Below are positions 12,501 to 30,817 of a stretch of DNA of 64,000 bases, piece after piece. The DNA comes from Strigamia acuminata. Taxonomy: Eukaryota; Arthropoda; Chilopoda; Geophilomorpha; Linotaeniidae. How positions within the stretch are numbered: position 1 is the first letter of the stretch; the number at the start of each line of letters is the position of its first letter. A program made the translations under genes and the position numbers. The notes beneath the pieces are model-generated. The model was not told the DNA's origin. It searched no databases and saw only the letters and a list, made by a program, of their open reading frames with translations. The DNA lies in the NCBI GenBank assembly GCA_949358305.1, contig OX442315.1, positions 24,268,427 through 24,332,426 of the forward strand. The letters run 5' to 3'.

Positions 12501-15500
12501 CGTAACGTAGTTCGTGTGAAATTTTATAATTAAAAAAACCACAATTATTAAAATAAAACCTGTTCTTTGACACATGTCACTTCATTAGGATCCAAAAGAA
12601 AACTGAAAGCTGCACCCCAAATTCCTCCGGATATATCCTCAAGATTTGTCATCAGAGTTAAACAACCGGTTGCATTTTCAGATAAACCCACTGCAATACA
12701 AAGACTTGCACTTCGAACCTAGAAAAACTAATTTTATTAAACCATCACAATAAAATAATGAAATTTACTTCTTCATCTCTGTAAATCCACAAAGGAACGA
12801 GCCACATTAGTCCTAACACGTGGTTATTGCTGGTAAGCCTTTTATTTTGAGATAGCCATAATTCAACCCATTTCTGAAATCGTAAATAATAGTTCAATAA
12901 CATTAAACATTCAACTAAAACAAATAAACACCTACCTCGCCTTCAAATCGGGTTTTCATTTCATATATCAAATGTTGTAGACTTACTGTTGCAGCTAGCG
13001 TAACTCCTTTACCCATCAAGGAATTATTACTTTTGCCAAGACCAACGTGAAAAGCTATGATAACATCCATAAGAGCAGACAACACTTGCTCGCACAATTC
13101 CACATCACTTAACTTTGTACACGTAGCACTCCAACCAGATCTATAAAAGTGCAATAAAAAATTATCTTAATTGTTATACGGCACATCCAAGGCGTACCTA
13201 ACCTAAAAGTTAAGTGCATCAAACATCGAATTACTGCCTGCAATGACGCTAAATTATAAAACTGAGCAGCCTCAGAAACGGACAGTGCTTGTAAGACAAA
13301 CAAAACGATATCACCAATTTTGCAGTCTTTGATTGATTTAATTTGACATTTCTTCATCAACACAGACACAAAACGAATTAATTTACTGTTCAGTAACCTA
13401 TATATTCAAAACAAAAACCGATCAGAAGTTGGAAATTCAGGGAAGAAAATTTTAATTTACCTAGATTCCGAATCTATGTCGACGGTTTGATTGGACAAAC
13501 TAAAGTATACAGCGCTAGTAGGTGTAAATAAATTGTTTATCAGCCAATTTTCAAAACCGTCAGGCATTGAAGTGAAATTTTCAGTTAATAAAAACACAAA
13601 GAAGTCTATGATCAGCCTCAAAAGTCTTTTGTCGGCATTTGAAATTGGAAAAACAGTAATAAACCTGTAAATAAATCCAATTTATTCGATAATTCCTATT
13701 ATTTTTAATTAAATAGTTACTTTGCAAATGAATCCTGCCAGGATAATAATGATATTATTTCTTTACTGTGGTCGTTAGAATGAGATGCGAGAATAAGCAG
13801 GCGCAAGTAAACTAATGACTGGCGTACTTGACGATGTGAACATGCCTCTTTGATATCGTCTAGTGTTTTTTCAAATAGTAAACGTAAATCTGTGGCAATA
13901 ACGATTTGTTGATCAACTGATGAAGCATTCAAAATCGAAGAAAAGCTGAGTTATAGAAACAAATTTAATATTAAAAAATATATATATAAAATTTCAACGT
14001 TTTAATAATTACTTTGTATTTGTATCTAACGATAGCTGTCGGATGAAATTTGGAATTCCACCATACAAATGTATATTCCAAAAGATTTTAATCATATGTT
14101 TCGCATTATCAGAGCGGTATAATTGAGTTTCCTCACTGCAACACGTTTCCACATCTATAGAAAGTTCTGTCAGCTTCAAAGGAAGTTTATACCTAAATAA
14201 AAAAATACAAACATGTATCGGATTTTACTGCCAATTTCCATGACACCTTACCGATTGTAAATTGGCAATGGAACTGAAAACACTCGTTCAATAAGAGAAT
14301 CGCCACCTTCCGGGGGAGGAATGCTACATAAAATACATCAAGTTAAGGTAACTGTAAAATAAATCTTAAATATTTCCACCTTTCAATTTCTAGCAGGTCA
14401 TCTTTAAATAAGAGTAATGTCAAAATCAAACTAATGTGCAAATGCGTTTTAGCTTCGTTGTAATATAATAACGCTCCTACGGAAAGAAATTAATTAGTCT
14501 GATGTAGCTTGTTGTTGCAATACTAACCTCTCAGTAAATACAAATAAATTTTATCGTCAGCGCTGAGCGTTTGTCTGAGATCAGGATTGTGCACAAGTAA
14601 AATCATCAAAGAGTGAAAACAAACGGGCAATATCTCCACTATCTAAATTAAAAACAGTTCAATTTAAAAAAGAAAAAGTAAACAAAGACTAAACCGTGTC
14701 ATTTACTTACGTCGTTATCTTTTAATAAACCAGAGTCAATTAGTTTCATTAAACAATCTAAGCCATTTTCGATAAAATAATTGTGTAAGCGCGAATCTAA
14801 TGAGAAAATCAAATTTGATAAGATGGCACAATATCATATTGCTCATAAAGTTTAAGTACCTTCCAAAATATAGGGCAGTTGTCCAATTGCTGATTTTTTA
14901 ATTTCCATTTCCATATCTGCTGCAGATGCGATCTCCAAAATATTTTTCAGATTTCCAAGCTGAAAAAATATATATTAATACTGCAGGTAAATTGATATTA
15001 CTACAGGACAACAAACCTCAAAACTAGAAAGATGTTTTTTATACGCTACATATTTCTGCTCAGGCGATGGAATGAACAAATTATGTTTTTCAGACAAAAC
15101 TGCTTCCACTACAGAGGGAAGTTTTAGTTTTGAATTACGCTCGCTTGTCAAGAACCAAGCTAAACTCGCGAGTGTGTTGCACCGTAACCTAAAATCAAAA
15201 ACAAAAAAAAATATTTTATTTCAAAATAAATTTTATAAATTTGTTTTTATGAGCATACTGATGGTCACACGTGTACATAAGCCTCATTGAGCCTCTAAGA
15301 AGTTCTAACTTCGGCAATGACGAAGTTTCTAGATCAGTAAGGAATGAAATGGCACGACCCAGTGAAGAGGTACTGTCTGCAAATCCTTGTATAATAGAAA
15401 TATTTCTTAAAATGCTGTTTATTAACAGATTCCACAAAACGTCTCCCATAGAAATCCTGCTTTGCAGTAAAGATGTGATTATATCCTTCGATAATTCAGA

Positions 15501-18402
15501 TATCTAGTCAAAGTAAAACAAAAAATTAGAATTATTTTTTAAATGGCAGCACTACAACTAACTTGTGCATTTTCATCAAAGAAACCAAACTCAAAAAAAA
15601 TTCGTATTATTCGACAATCGAAAAGAAATTGAATTCTGTAGAAATTCATTGCACCGGTGTTTTTTTTACCAGTATTCACAACTTGCTATTCCAAAAAAGA
15701 TAAAAATAAAAATCATTACCGTTTTTAAAACGTGACAACAATCTTACTTTCACAAGATCATGACAGGTCCGGAATGCTAGCAATCGAATAACCTGACTGC
15801 TATGTTTTAGTAACTTAATTAAAATAATTTTTCCATTTTCTAAAATATCATTCTCATCACTGCTCGAATATTTAATGAACCTACAAAATTAATTATTAAT
15901 CCAAAGCAATTAAATTCTAAAATGTTTATACCTATTGCTCAAAAAGTCAACAAAACGCTGTATGAATGCAGGATACTTGTGATAAGGCAAACTAATAAGA
16001 CTGCTTTCAGCTAGATAAATAATTTGCTCTTCCTTGTCATACTAAAAAAAAAATCAAATAAGTAATTCATAACACACATAATTAAAATAATAAAAAAGAA
16101 ATAATAAATACAGATAAATTTACCTTTTTGTCTTCAATTTCCTTTAAAAACATATGTGTATTTTTCATAGATTCACATATTTGTAGAGTTTGATCATAAA
16201 TTTGAACTAAATCGATTTGCTTTTGGTTGACATAAACCAACAAATCAGAATGCAACTGTGGATAGCACATATAAAAAGCTGGATCAAAAAGAAGTGAAGC
16301 CAATGTATCAATAACTGGATGACAAATCCTACGTTGTTTCACCTAAAATTCAATTTAACGACAATTACAAATAATATCCTACACTTGAGATGCCAATAGT
16401 TCAACCTGTGATGGCTCGATTAGAAGTTTCAGGATTCGAATAGCAATATTAGCAATGCACAAATAAATCATTCTATGCAATTGAATATTTCGTTCATCGT
16501 CCAAACTAGAACTTTTTTGTTTATGATGTTGTAATAAACTATCCAGTAACCCGAAGCAGGCATCAATATCATCACTCTATAAATTTAAAAAATTTATACT
16601 TAATTTGTAAGCATTTATAAAAAATTATTCACCACTCGTTCATCAAAACTGCTACAAAATATAATTTCCAGTACACCTACAGCTGAATGCATCAATTGAA
16701 TAATGTGCGTTATAAGCTCACACTGAATTTCTTGACACAATGGCAAACATGTGTTCAAAATCTGAAGACAAAATTCGGGAACAGTTATTTGCGCCAATTG
16801 AAGCTGAAGTACATCATCTTCAGTGAAATCATTTTCAGACTCTGAAGGTTTCCTGTAAAAAAAAAAAAAAAAAAAAAAAATTTCAATCAACCGATACGAA
16901 ATATCCTAATTCGTACCGTTGATTTGCTGCAACTTCCGTCGTGTAGTGTCCAGTAGTAGGTGACGACAATCGGGATGTTGAAATCGTCGACACCACAGCC
17001 GATGCTTAAAGAAAATATAATTTAAAATTTAAAACAAAAAATTATTTAGTAATTTTTTTTGACAGATAATAACTTACATTTCCTAGTGTGACCTAGCGTT
17101 GGATCCGAATAAAATCTGATTCTGGCTTTTAATTTGGAAGATAAAATCAGTAAACATCGCACAGCGTCTGTACAAATGTCAACTTTGTCATCATCCTGTA
17201 CAATCAGTTTAAGCAATGACTGCGGGAAAAATAGGCTAAAAGTTATAAAAGAGTAATATACTCAAAACATATTTCCTTACAAAAAATATTTGTGGCCGTT
17301 CTAAAAAAATCTCAGCAGGAAAATCTTGAAATAAAATACCACGCAAAAACGTGCACAAATTCCCGAGTTCTTTAGCGCCAGTATTCATCAACGAACTGTA
17401 AAACAAATGCAAAATGATTTCCGGTTTGAAACATTTTAGAAAAATTTAAAATTACTCATTTGTAGATATAAGAACGTGACGATCTGAATTATTTAATGGG
17501 ATCCACGGAAATGTAGCAAAGAAAAAACCTGAAATAAAAAATTTGTGCGTTAATTAAAAACTGTGTTAAAAATTAAACTTTTACTTACCATTTTGAGGAA
17601 TTGTGTTTAAAGGCGATGGTGAGGTTTCCTCAAAATAGGTAGCTTCACAATGAGCACTGTTTGAAAAACTGGACTTGAAAAATTTCTCTGATAAGCAATC
17701 AACGTCAGTTGCTCCACCTACAAAAGCGTCAAAGTTATAAAAATAAGAGATATATTTTTAAAAAAATTTAAAAATTTAATTACAATCAAGCATTTCATTA
17801 AAACTGTAGTAAATTTGATTTTCATTTGTAAATACGGGCTCTTCGTTTGTTTGAATGTTTGTAAGTGCACTGCCGCTGTCTGACAGACATAATAACTCTA
17901 ATATTTCATCAATCAGACGATGATGTTTTGTTTCAATACGCTTCTTCAGTGATGTAAAAAAAATAACGCCGTCGAATTTGATTAGTGCTTCTTTACCGTG
18001 GGAAGTCTGTAAATAAATTTGATAATGTAAATTACGATTCACTGGTAGTTGAAGTTGAAAATAATCTTTACGTTTGCTAGTTTTGTAATTAGTTTCAAAA
18101 CAGTGATTTTCTCGGGCTGAGATGTAAAATTAAACCAATTAAAAAGATGAGACAACGCTTGATTATCCGTAACCAAATCTTTCTCCGTTATTATTCCGTA
18201 TTCAATTTTTGATGATATGTTCTGCAATGAACGAATTCGAATTTCTTCTAAAGGATGACCTGTAGGAAAAGTAAGCGGGAAAAAGTTTTTTAAAATTTAT
18301 AACTTGCAAAAATACATTTGTCTAAAAAAGAATTCGCGTACCTAATTTCGTGATGAGAACTTGCAATCCAGAAGTCCACGAATCGTCCTTCTCAGTATTC
18401 AT
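9525..18402 (-). CDS. RTTN: Rotatin (centriole/ciliary armadillo-repeat protein)
   Basis: Large helical-repeat protein needed for centriole assembly and cilia (Ana3 in Drosophila). The minus-strand ATG at 18400-18402 starts MNTEKDDSWTSGLQVLITKL. The next exon has HPLEEIRIRSLQNISSKIEY and then LFNWFNFTSQPEKI, matching the rotatin N-terminus. Other landmarks are the exon near 16800 (LQLAQITVPEFCLQILNTCL) and the exon near 15400 (VLWNLLINSILRNISIIQGF followed by ADS), which corresponds to the vertebrate [20 protein letters not shown] region. There are roughly 35-40 short exons with 50-90 bp introns, and the stop (TGA) is at 9525-9527. No disabling break was found in the exons inspected, but not every junction was checked. 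It is divergent from RPB1; a partial decayed copy lies at 26575-28318. Confidence 0.85.
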
Positions 18403-19708
18403 TTAGATGTAAATAAAAACAGGACGGAACAGGTATTAAATATACAATCGGCGCTGTCCATGAAGCTTGTTGTCACTTGTCACCTGCCGGCAGTTTCAAG
18501 GTTGGGAGAACATCCGCTAGGGTTCGTCTAAATTCGAAATCCTCCATCTTGACGAGCTGCTTTCATCATATTCCAGCAAAGTAAACAAATACTGCTTTTT
18601 ATATAAAATAGACAATTTTCTTCAATATTTCAATCGAAATTTACAAAGTTGATAATTTACTTTTGAAATGTAGACGTACAATATAGCGATCGATGATTAG
18701 AGAATTACGAATGAAATTAAATGAAAGATTATTGTTGTGATTATTATTATTATTGTAGTAATTTTTTTTGTTTCTTTTTTGCAGATGTTGTCGGATAAGA
18801 AATCGAAACCAATAGAATGGAATAAGAAGTTTGAATTGGGAAAAAATAAAACTTGGAAGCACAAAAGGAAATGGTAAATTGATTCTGGCTTTGTCTTATA
18901 ATTTTGATCACTTATTAAATTTAACCTAGGAGGAAGAAGCTGCAGCAGCTTGTGTGAACGAGGAGTTTATTCCGTACTTTGACCTGACGAAATTACACAT
19001 TGATCATCAATTTAATATACGGTTATTTTCGAAATAAAAAAAGTTGGAGAGCCGTCACTAAAACGAGAAGAATGGAGGAAAAAGAACGAGAAACAAAGCA
19101 ATCGATGCATTTTCTTTTCTTAATAGTAGTGAGAGATCGATTTTGTCGTACTTTTGTCAAACATACAAAAAAAAGAGAAAAAAGAAGATCAATTTACTGA
19201 AAATGTAAATATTAAAGAAGAATATATAATAAATAAATTTATTTCAATGAATTAATTTTTTAGCATTCAAGAAGGAGCGGGAGAAGATAAACTTCCGGGG
19301 AAAATTGAACGAACTGCCTTTTAAAGGTGATATTGATATTTTAGAAACAAAGACGTCTCAATTGATTGATAAAATATCATTATAATTTTTTCTAGATGTC
19401 ACTGATCGTGAATTGCAATTCTACAACCATAATGCGCAGACGAAAATGACGTCATTAGTCACGTTAGTTAATCGTCAGTGAAAACACCAAGCGGATGTAT
19501 TGCGCATTAATTTGAATACGGTGTATTAATCGTTTTCGTACATCATATACTCTGCTCTTAATTGGAAATCAACACCTTCGTTCGTCTTCTATCGCTGTCG
19601 GTTTGGAATAAGGCAATCCGTTTTCTTTTTCACAAGAATTTGAAAAGGATTAACTTAAGTGTCTATAATTACAAGAATATCGAGTCGCAGACATTAAATA
19701 ATCTTGAT
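18403..19708. other. Spacer between rotatin and RPB1 with exon-like remnants
   Basis: Holds the divergent promoters. On the plus strand there are short exon-like pieces: an ATG segment at 18785-18880 (MLSDKKSKPIEWNKKFELGK), a segment after 18930 beginning EEEAAAACVNEEF, one at 19263-19326 (AFKKEREKINFRGKLNELPF) and one after 19396. They have splice-like flanks but do not join in a continuous frame. This could be a decayed gene. A weak resemblance to the N-terminus of the SR-type factor U2SURP (F-x-I/L-G-K ... EEEAAA) is unproven. Confidence 0.3.
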
Positions 19709-26313
<6,605 letters not shown>

Positions 26314-26574
26314 TTGGTATTGTCGTTAAGAGCCGTTGATATTGATTTTACTTTTGTTTATTTTATTTTTCTCTTGACAAGCCCCTTATCTCATATTTTA
26401 ATACATTTATTTTTTATACTATTTTTGTTAGCAAAACAGAATTAAAAATTTTTTAAGATATTTTTATACTTCATTCAAAATACATTTCAGTTTATGGACT
26501 ACCGGTAAGTCAATCAATTTAATCGAAATTAACGGCAAATTTACTCGGAAAAAAAAAGAAATGGAAGGGCGAGA
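26314..26574. other. RPB1 3' flank
   Basis: T-rich 3' untranslated and downstream sequence. No gene seen. Its first 80 bp can be aligned with the DNA around the LTR insertion at 30780-30817 plus 37561-37610. Confidence 0.5.
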
Positions 26575-28318
26575 GAAAGCTACCCCAAATTCCTTCGGAT
26601 ATATCCTCAAGATTTGTCATTAGAGTTAAACAATTGGTTGCATTTTCAGATAAACCCACTGCAATACGAAGACTTGTACTTCGAACCTAGAAAAAGTAAT
26701 TTTATTAAGGCAGTCCGATGTAAACGTATTATTTTCAAGATGCGCTGTGATTGGTTGAGAGTTAACGATAGCGCTTAGTTTCGTCAATGTAAGTTTTCTC
26801 AAATTTATGTATTTCGAGGTGTTAGCTTCTTATCCGCCCCAGACCTTCTCTTATCTGTTTTTAGCAATGTAGACAGAACAGGGCTTTTCGTGAATGTATC
26901 AACCAATCACAGCGCGCCTTGAAAACATTAGTCTTAACACGTGGTCATTGCTGGTAAGCCTCTTATTTTGAGATAGCCATAATTCAACCCATTTCTGAAG
27001 TCGTAAATAATAGATCAATAACATTACAAATTCAAATGCTGTAGACTTACTGTAGCAGCTAGCGTAACTTCTTTACCCATCAAGGAATTATTACTTTTGC
27101 CAAGACCAACGTGAACAGCTATGATTGATAACATCCAAAGAGTATAAACAACACTTGCTCGCACAATTCCACATCACTTAACTTTCTAAAATAAATCCAA
27201 ATAAATCTAAATAAATCCAAAACGTAGCACTCAAACCAGATCTATAAAAGTGCAATAAAAAATTATCTTAATTGTTATACGGCACATCAAAGTGTACCTA
27301 ACCTAAAAGTTAAGTGCATCAAACATCGAATTACTGCTTGCAATGACGCTAAATTGTAAAACTGAGCAGCCTCAGAAACGGACAGTGCTTGTAAGACAAA
27401 CAAATATCACCAATTTTGCAGTCTTTGATTGATTTAATTTGACATTTCTTCATCAACACAGACACAAAACGAAATAATTTACTGTTCAGTAACCTATATA
27501 TTCAAAACAAAAACCGATCAGAAGTTGGAAATTCAGGGAAGAAAATTTTAATTTACCTAGATTCCGAATCTATGTCGACGGTTTGATTGGACAAACTAAA
27601 GTATACAGCGTTAGTAGTTGTAAATAAATTGTTTATCAGCCAATTTTCGAAACCTTCAGGCATTGAAGTGAAGTTTTCACTTAATAAAAACACAAAAAAG
27701 TCTATGATCAGCCTTAAAAGTCTCTTGTCGGCATTTGAAATTGAAAAAACAGTAATATACCTGTAAATAAATCCAATTTATTCGATAATTCCTATTACTA
27801 TTATATAAATAATTACTTTGCAAATGAATCCTGCCAAGATAATAAAGATATTATTTCTTTACTGTGGTCGTTAGATTGAGATGCGAGGATAAGCTGACGC
27901 AAGTAAACTAATGACTGGCGTACTTGGCGATGTGAACATGCCTCTTTGATATCGTCTAGTGTTTTTTCAAATAGTAAACGTAAATCTGTGGCATTAACGA
28001 TTTGTTGATCAACTGATGAAGCATTCAAAATCGAAGAAAAGCTGAGTTATAGAAACACATTTAACATTAAAAAATGTATATATAAAATTTCAATGTTTTA
28101 ATAATTACACCGTATTGGTTGTTGTTCAAATGGTGTTTCGCATTATCAGAGCGGTATAATTGAGTTACTTCACTGCAACACGCTTCCATATCTATAGAAA
28201 GTTCTGTCAGATTCAAAAAGAGTTTATACCTCAATAAAAAAATACAAACATATATCGGATTTTACTGCTAATTTCCATGAAACCTTACCGATTATAAATT
28301 GGTAATGGAACTGAACAC
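26575..28318 (-). pseudogene. Decayed partial copy of rotatin
   Basis: Exons and introns here closely match rotatin positions about 12605-14281 in the same orientation, so the copy is genomic, not processed. The best-preserved exon (28028 down to 27813) differs from its parent (13932-13717) at only about three of 71 codons. Elsewhere it is broken: small deletions and insertions near 27121 and 27405, an AAATCC-type simple repeat at 27183-27220, and a 200-bp insert-plus-deletion at 26710-26930. It has no rotatin start or end. Confidence 0.88.
26728..26930. mobile_element. MITE-like element inside the rotatin relic
   Basis: Inverted repeats of about 32 bp with a few mismatches bound the segment. 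The inner half of each arm is identical: gcgctgtgattggttga on the left (26742-26758) and its complement on the right (26899-26915). The interior has no coding sequence. It sits where the parental rotatin has about 100 bp of intron/exon (12740-12810), so insertion was accompanied by loss. No clear target duplication. Confidence 0.6.
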
Positions 28319-28350
28319 AACAATTCACAAAAACTCACAAATATCGCGTT

Positions 28351-28430
28351 GCGTATACGTTCAACAAACTATTACTGCACGTGCACGAAACCTAATCGAT
28401 GATGAAGAACGTATACGCTGCGTGTACACG
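28351..28430. promoter_or_regulatory. Palindrome cluster upstream of the LRR gene
   Basis: A perfect 12-bp inverted repeat (GCGTATACGTTC at 28351-28362, complement at 28407-28418) flanks TGCACGTGCA (28376-28385, an E-box CACGTG inside a 10-bp palindrome). GTGTACAC (a further palindrome) follows at about 28422-28429. All lie within 90 bp upstream of a TATA box, so operator-like use is plausible but unproven. Confidence 0.45.
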
Positions 28431-28437
28431 CTGACTT

Positions 28438-28447
28438 TTATATAAAA
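28438..28447 (+). promoter_or_regulatory. TATA box of the LRR gene
   Basis: TTATATAAAA lies 47-56 bp upstream of the ATG at 28494. With usual TATA spacing the transcript would start near 28468 and have a very short leader. Confidence 0.6.
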
Positions 28448-28493
28448 GATCTGGTGTAAATATTCCTTAATTATTCTTTTGCCTGTTCTCACT

Positions 28494-29732
28494 ATGCCTC
28501 TGTGGAAATCAGCACCGACTTTGAAAACATTGTGTTTTCAAACGATATCTAGATACTATGACACAATTCACTCTACTTTACCGAGTCTTCCAAATATTCT
28601 CATTGCAGAGACGTTGGCTTTTCTTCAAGAGGAAAACAAATCGAATGAGCTGAACCGTCTTCTACATTCTGACATTTTTATTCATTCGGGCACAAGGGAA
28701 TTAAGCTGCTTGAGTATGTTTGATCTGCCTCGAAGCAAACTTTTCGATAAACTAGCCCAGGTTGGTAAAAATCTTACAAAATTAGTCGTAGTGTTCAATC
28801 GCAAGGTACGTGAAGAAATTCAACCCGAATGTGTAATTAAGATGGTGCGACATTTACCGCAAATTCGATATCTTGATTTACAGAGACACAGATGGTGCAC
28901 AGATGAAGTTGTAACTGCAATCGCTACGCACTGTCTACAATTACAATATTTAGACATACGATATTTGAACATAGCACCCGATGTATGCTTACTTATTCTG
29001 AGGAATCTATCCTGTCTCAAAGTATTGAAATATTCTCACTGGCCAAAGTTGTTACCTCTTTTAAAACAAGAACGTAGTTCCAATCCAACATTGACTTATT
29101 CTCTCGAGCAGGCAGCAATGAATTTTTCCCAAGAATGTGATGTGATCGATGCCACCGTTATGTTTCCAAATTTGCGCATATTTGGTATTGGGTCGTCGAT
29201 TTCTAATCTCAGTTATAGTACGTACATTTCCAAAACATTGACTAAGAAATTAATTGGCTTACACCTTGATTCCATCACACATGTGAATATTAGGGATATT
29301 GATTTCTGCTGTCCTATGTTACAGAGCTTGTCATTGACAAATTGTTCCTTTAGTGATGAATCGAACAATTATGAATATTTACAAAATTCGTCACATTTTC
29401 TATTCGAAAATGTACACAAATTGGTTATAAAAAATATTCCTGAATTACCTTTGCGGATGTTATTAAGCTGTCGCAATATTGAAGACCTAGAATTGAGTTG
29501 TTGCCAATCACTAACTGACGACTTGATCACACAAGTCGCAATGCCAAATCTTAAAAGTTTAAAATTTCATGCATGTTATTCGATTAGTTTAAGATTAATT
29601 GTGAAATTAATAGAAATTCAAAGCCCTTTAAATGAGCTTTCCTGCAATTTCATTGAAGACACTTTCAACAACATATGCCCTGCAATCAGATTGCTAATAA
29701 AAAAAAGTAACTTAGATTTGAAGTTTAACTGA
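28494..29732 (+). CDS. Intronless leucine-rich-repeat protein
   Basis: Single exon, 412 residues, from ATG 28494 (MPLWKSAPTLKTLCFQ) to TGA 29730-29732. From about residue 110 it has irregular leucine-rich repeats of the F-box-LRR type (PQIRYLDLQRHRW, LQLQYLDIRYLNI, PMLQSLSLTNCSF, RNIEDLELSCCQSLTD). No clear F-box is seen at the N-terminus (about residues 10-45, LPSLPNILIAETLAFL), though a degenerate one is possible. Substrate adaptor in an SCF ligase is a family-level guess only. Unlike every neighbour it has no introns. It sits between relics of rotatin and RPB1. AATAAA signals occur near 29773 and 29826. Confidence 0.8.
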   Translation: MPLWKSAPTLKTLCFQTISRYYDTIHSTLPSLPNILIAETLAFLQEENKSNELNRLLHSDIFIHSGTRELSCLSMFDLPRSKLFDKLAQVGKNLTKLVVVFNRKVREEIQPECVIKMVRHLPQIRYLDLQRHRWCTDEVVTAIATHCLQLQYLDIRYLNIAPDVCLLILRNLSCLKVLKYSHWPKLLPLLKQERSSNPTLTYSLEQAAMNFSQECDVIDATVMFPNLRIFGIGSSISNLSYSTYISKTLTKKLIGLHLDSITHVNIRDIDFCCPMLQSLSLTNCSFSDESNNYEYLQNSSHFLFENVHKLVIKNIPELPLRMLLSCRNIEDLELSCCQSLTDDLITQVAMPNLKSLKFHACYSISLRLIVKLIEIQSPLNELSCNFIEDTFNNICPAIRLLIKKSNLDLKFN

Positions 29733-30465
29733 AAAACATTAAGCACTGCACTGAGGGTTTAGGGGATGCTATAATAAATTGGAATAATATTAGGTCTAGT
29801 TAATTATTGCTTTCATTTTCATTTTAATAAACCAGTTTAACTTAAATCTAAATGTGTTCTCGGTGTAATCAATCAATATCTCCTAGAATTGAAGGTTAAA
29901 ACTCACACAACTGCTAAGAACTACCACATGGATAACGATTCACTCACTTGTCAGTCAAAATAACTTGCCATTTTCTCCCACAATGGTGTCGTGACCAGTC
30001 GTTTCACACATTGGCACGTTTTCGACCATTTCCGAGCGTTTTTGGTCATTTTCGGATCAATTTTTGACCCAACAAACACAACCAAAAAAATCAGATTGCA
30101 CAAAAATTATTACAAAAAAATGGTTGATTTTAAAGAACGTGGACATACTTTTTATAATACTTCAATTTTAACAAAAACCATCAAATCACAATTTAAAGGT
30201 TTTGGTTGAGAACTTTTCCAGCAAAGAAAATGAGAATAAATTTTTGTTTGAACATTGCCAAATAAGTGCAATGTGCCACAATTTCTCGTCAACTAATACC
30301 AATTTATTTAAAAGCATCCCCTAAACTTCACTGCGGTGCACCCACACGCAATACGCAAGATCCAAACTGACCATGAGACATGGGTGTAGATAAAATCGGT
30401 CAATAAGTGAAAACATATAGCCACGAAAAAAAATCCCTGGCTAATCTTATGTTATCAATCTAGAT
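29733..30465. other. Spacer without a recognised gene
   Basis: Contains the 3' UTR of the LRR gene and AT-rich DNA. A 72-codon open frame at 29991-30209 has no family resemblance. Nothing else seen. Confidence 0.4.
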
Positions 30466-30817
30466 TCCATCGTACTCCGTCGTAGTCGCCACCATCGAAT
30501 AGTTACTCTGAAACATCTCCCAAGCAACCTGTGGCTTCACTTACAGTCCGACTTCGCCCAATTATGTATTTGCGACACCAAAGTATACGCCCTGTCCCGT
30601 CGAGTCCGAAATATTAGCCTTGGGGTCCTTCAGTATTCTCCGATGAGTTCTACATACACACCCATGTCTTATTCGGCCTCAAGTTCAGCATATTTTGTGA
30701 CATGTCCTTCGTATTTCTCTTCCAATTAACAGCCGTGAACGTCGTGATAACGACACAGACAGCAATAGCAAAGACTAGTAGATATGGTCGTGGAAAATAG
30801 TTTATATTGATTCTGTT
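30466..30817 (+). pseudogene. Relic of the RPB1 C-terminal tail and 3' UTR
   Basis: Broken heptads are readable in shifting frames: SPPSNSYSETSPKQ, then [19 protein letters not shown], then LQYSPMSSTYTPMSYSASSS, followed by stops. The very end (about 30746-30778) matches the terminal RPB1 codons: DNDTDSNSKD then TAG, against [10 protein letters not shown] then TAG. The next 40 bp resemble the RPB1 3' UTR, and that match continues after the LTR element at 37561-37610. Confidence 0.8.

Noticed and set aside
28479-28493. Upstream extension of the LRR protein by five residues
   Set aside because: It starts at TTG; the first ATG (28494) fits the TATA spacing.
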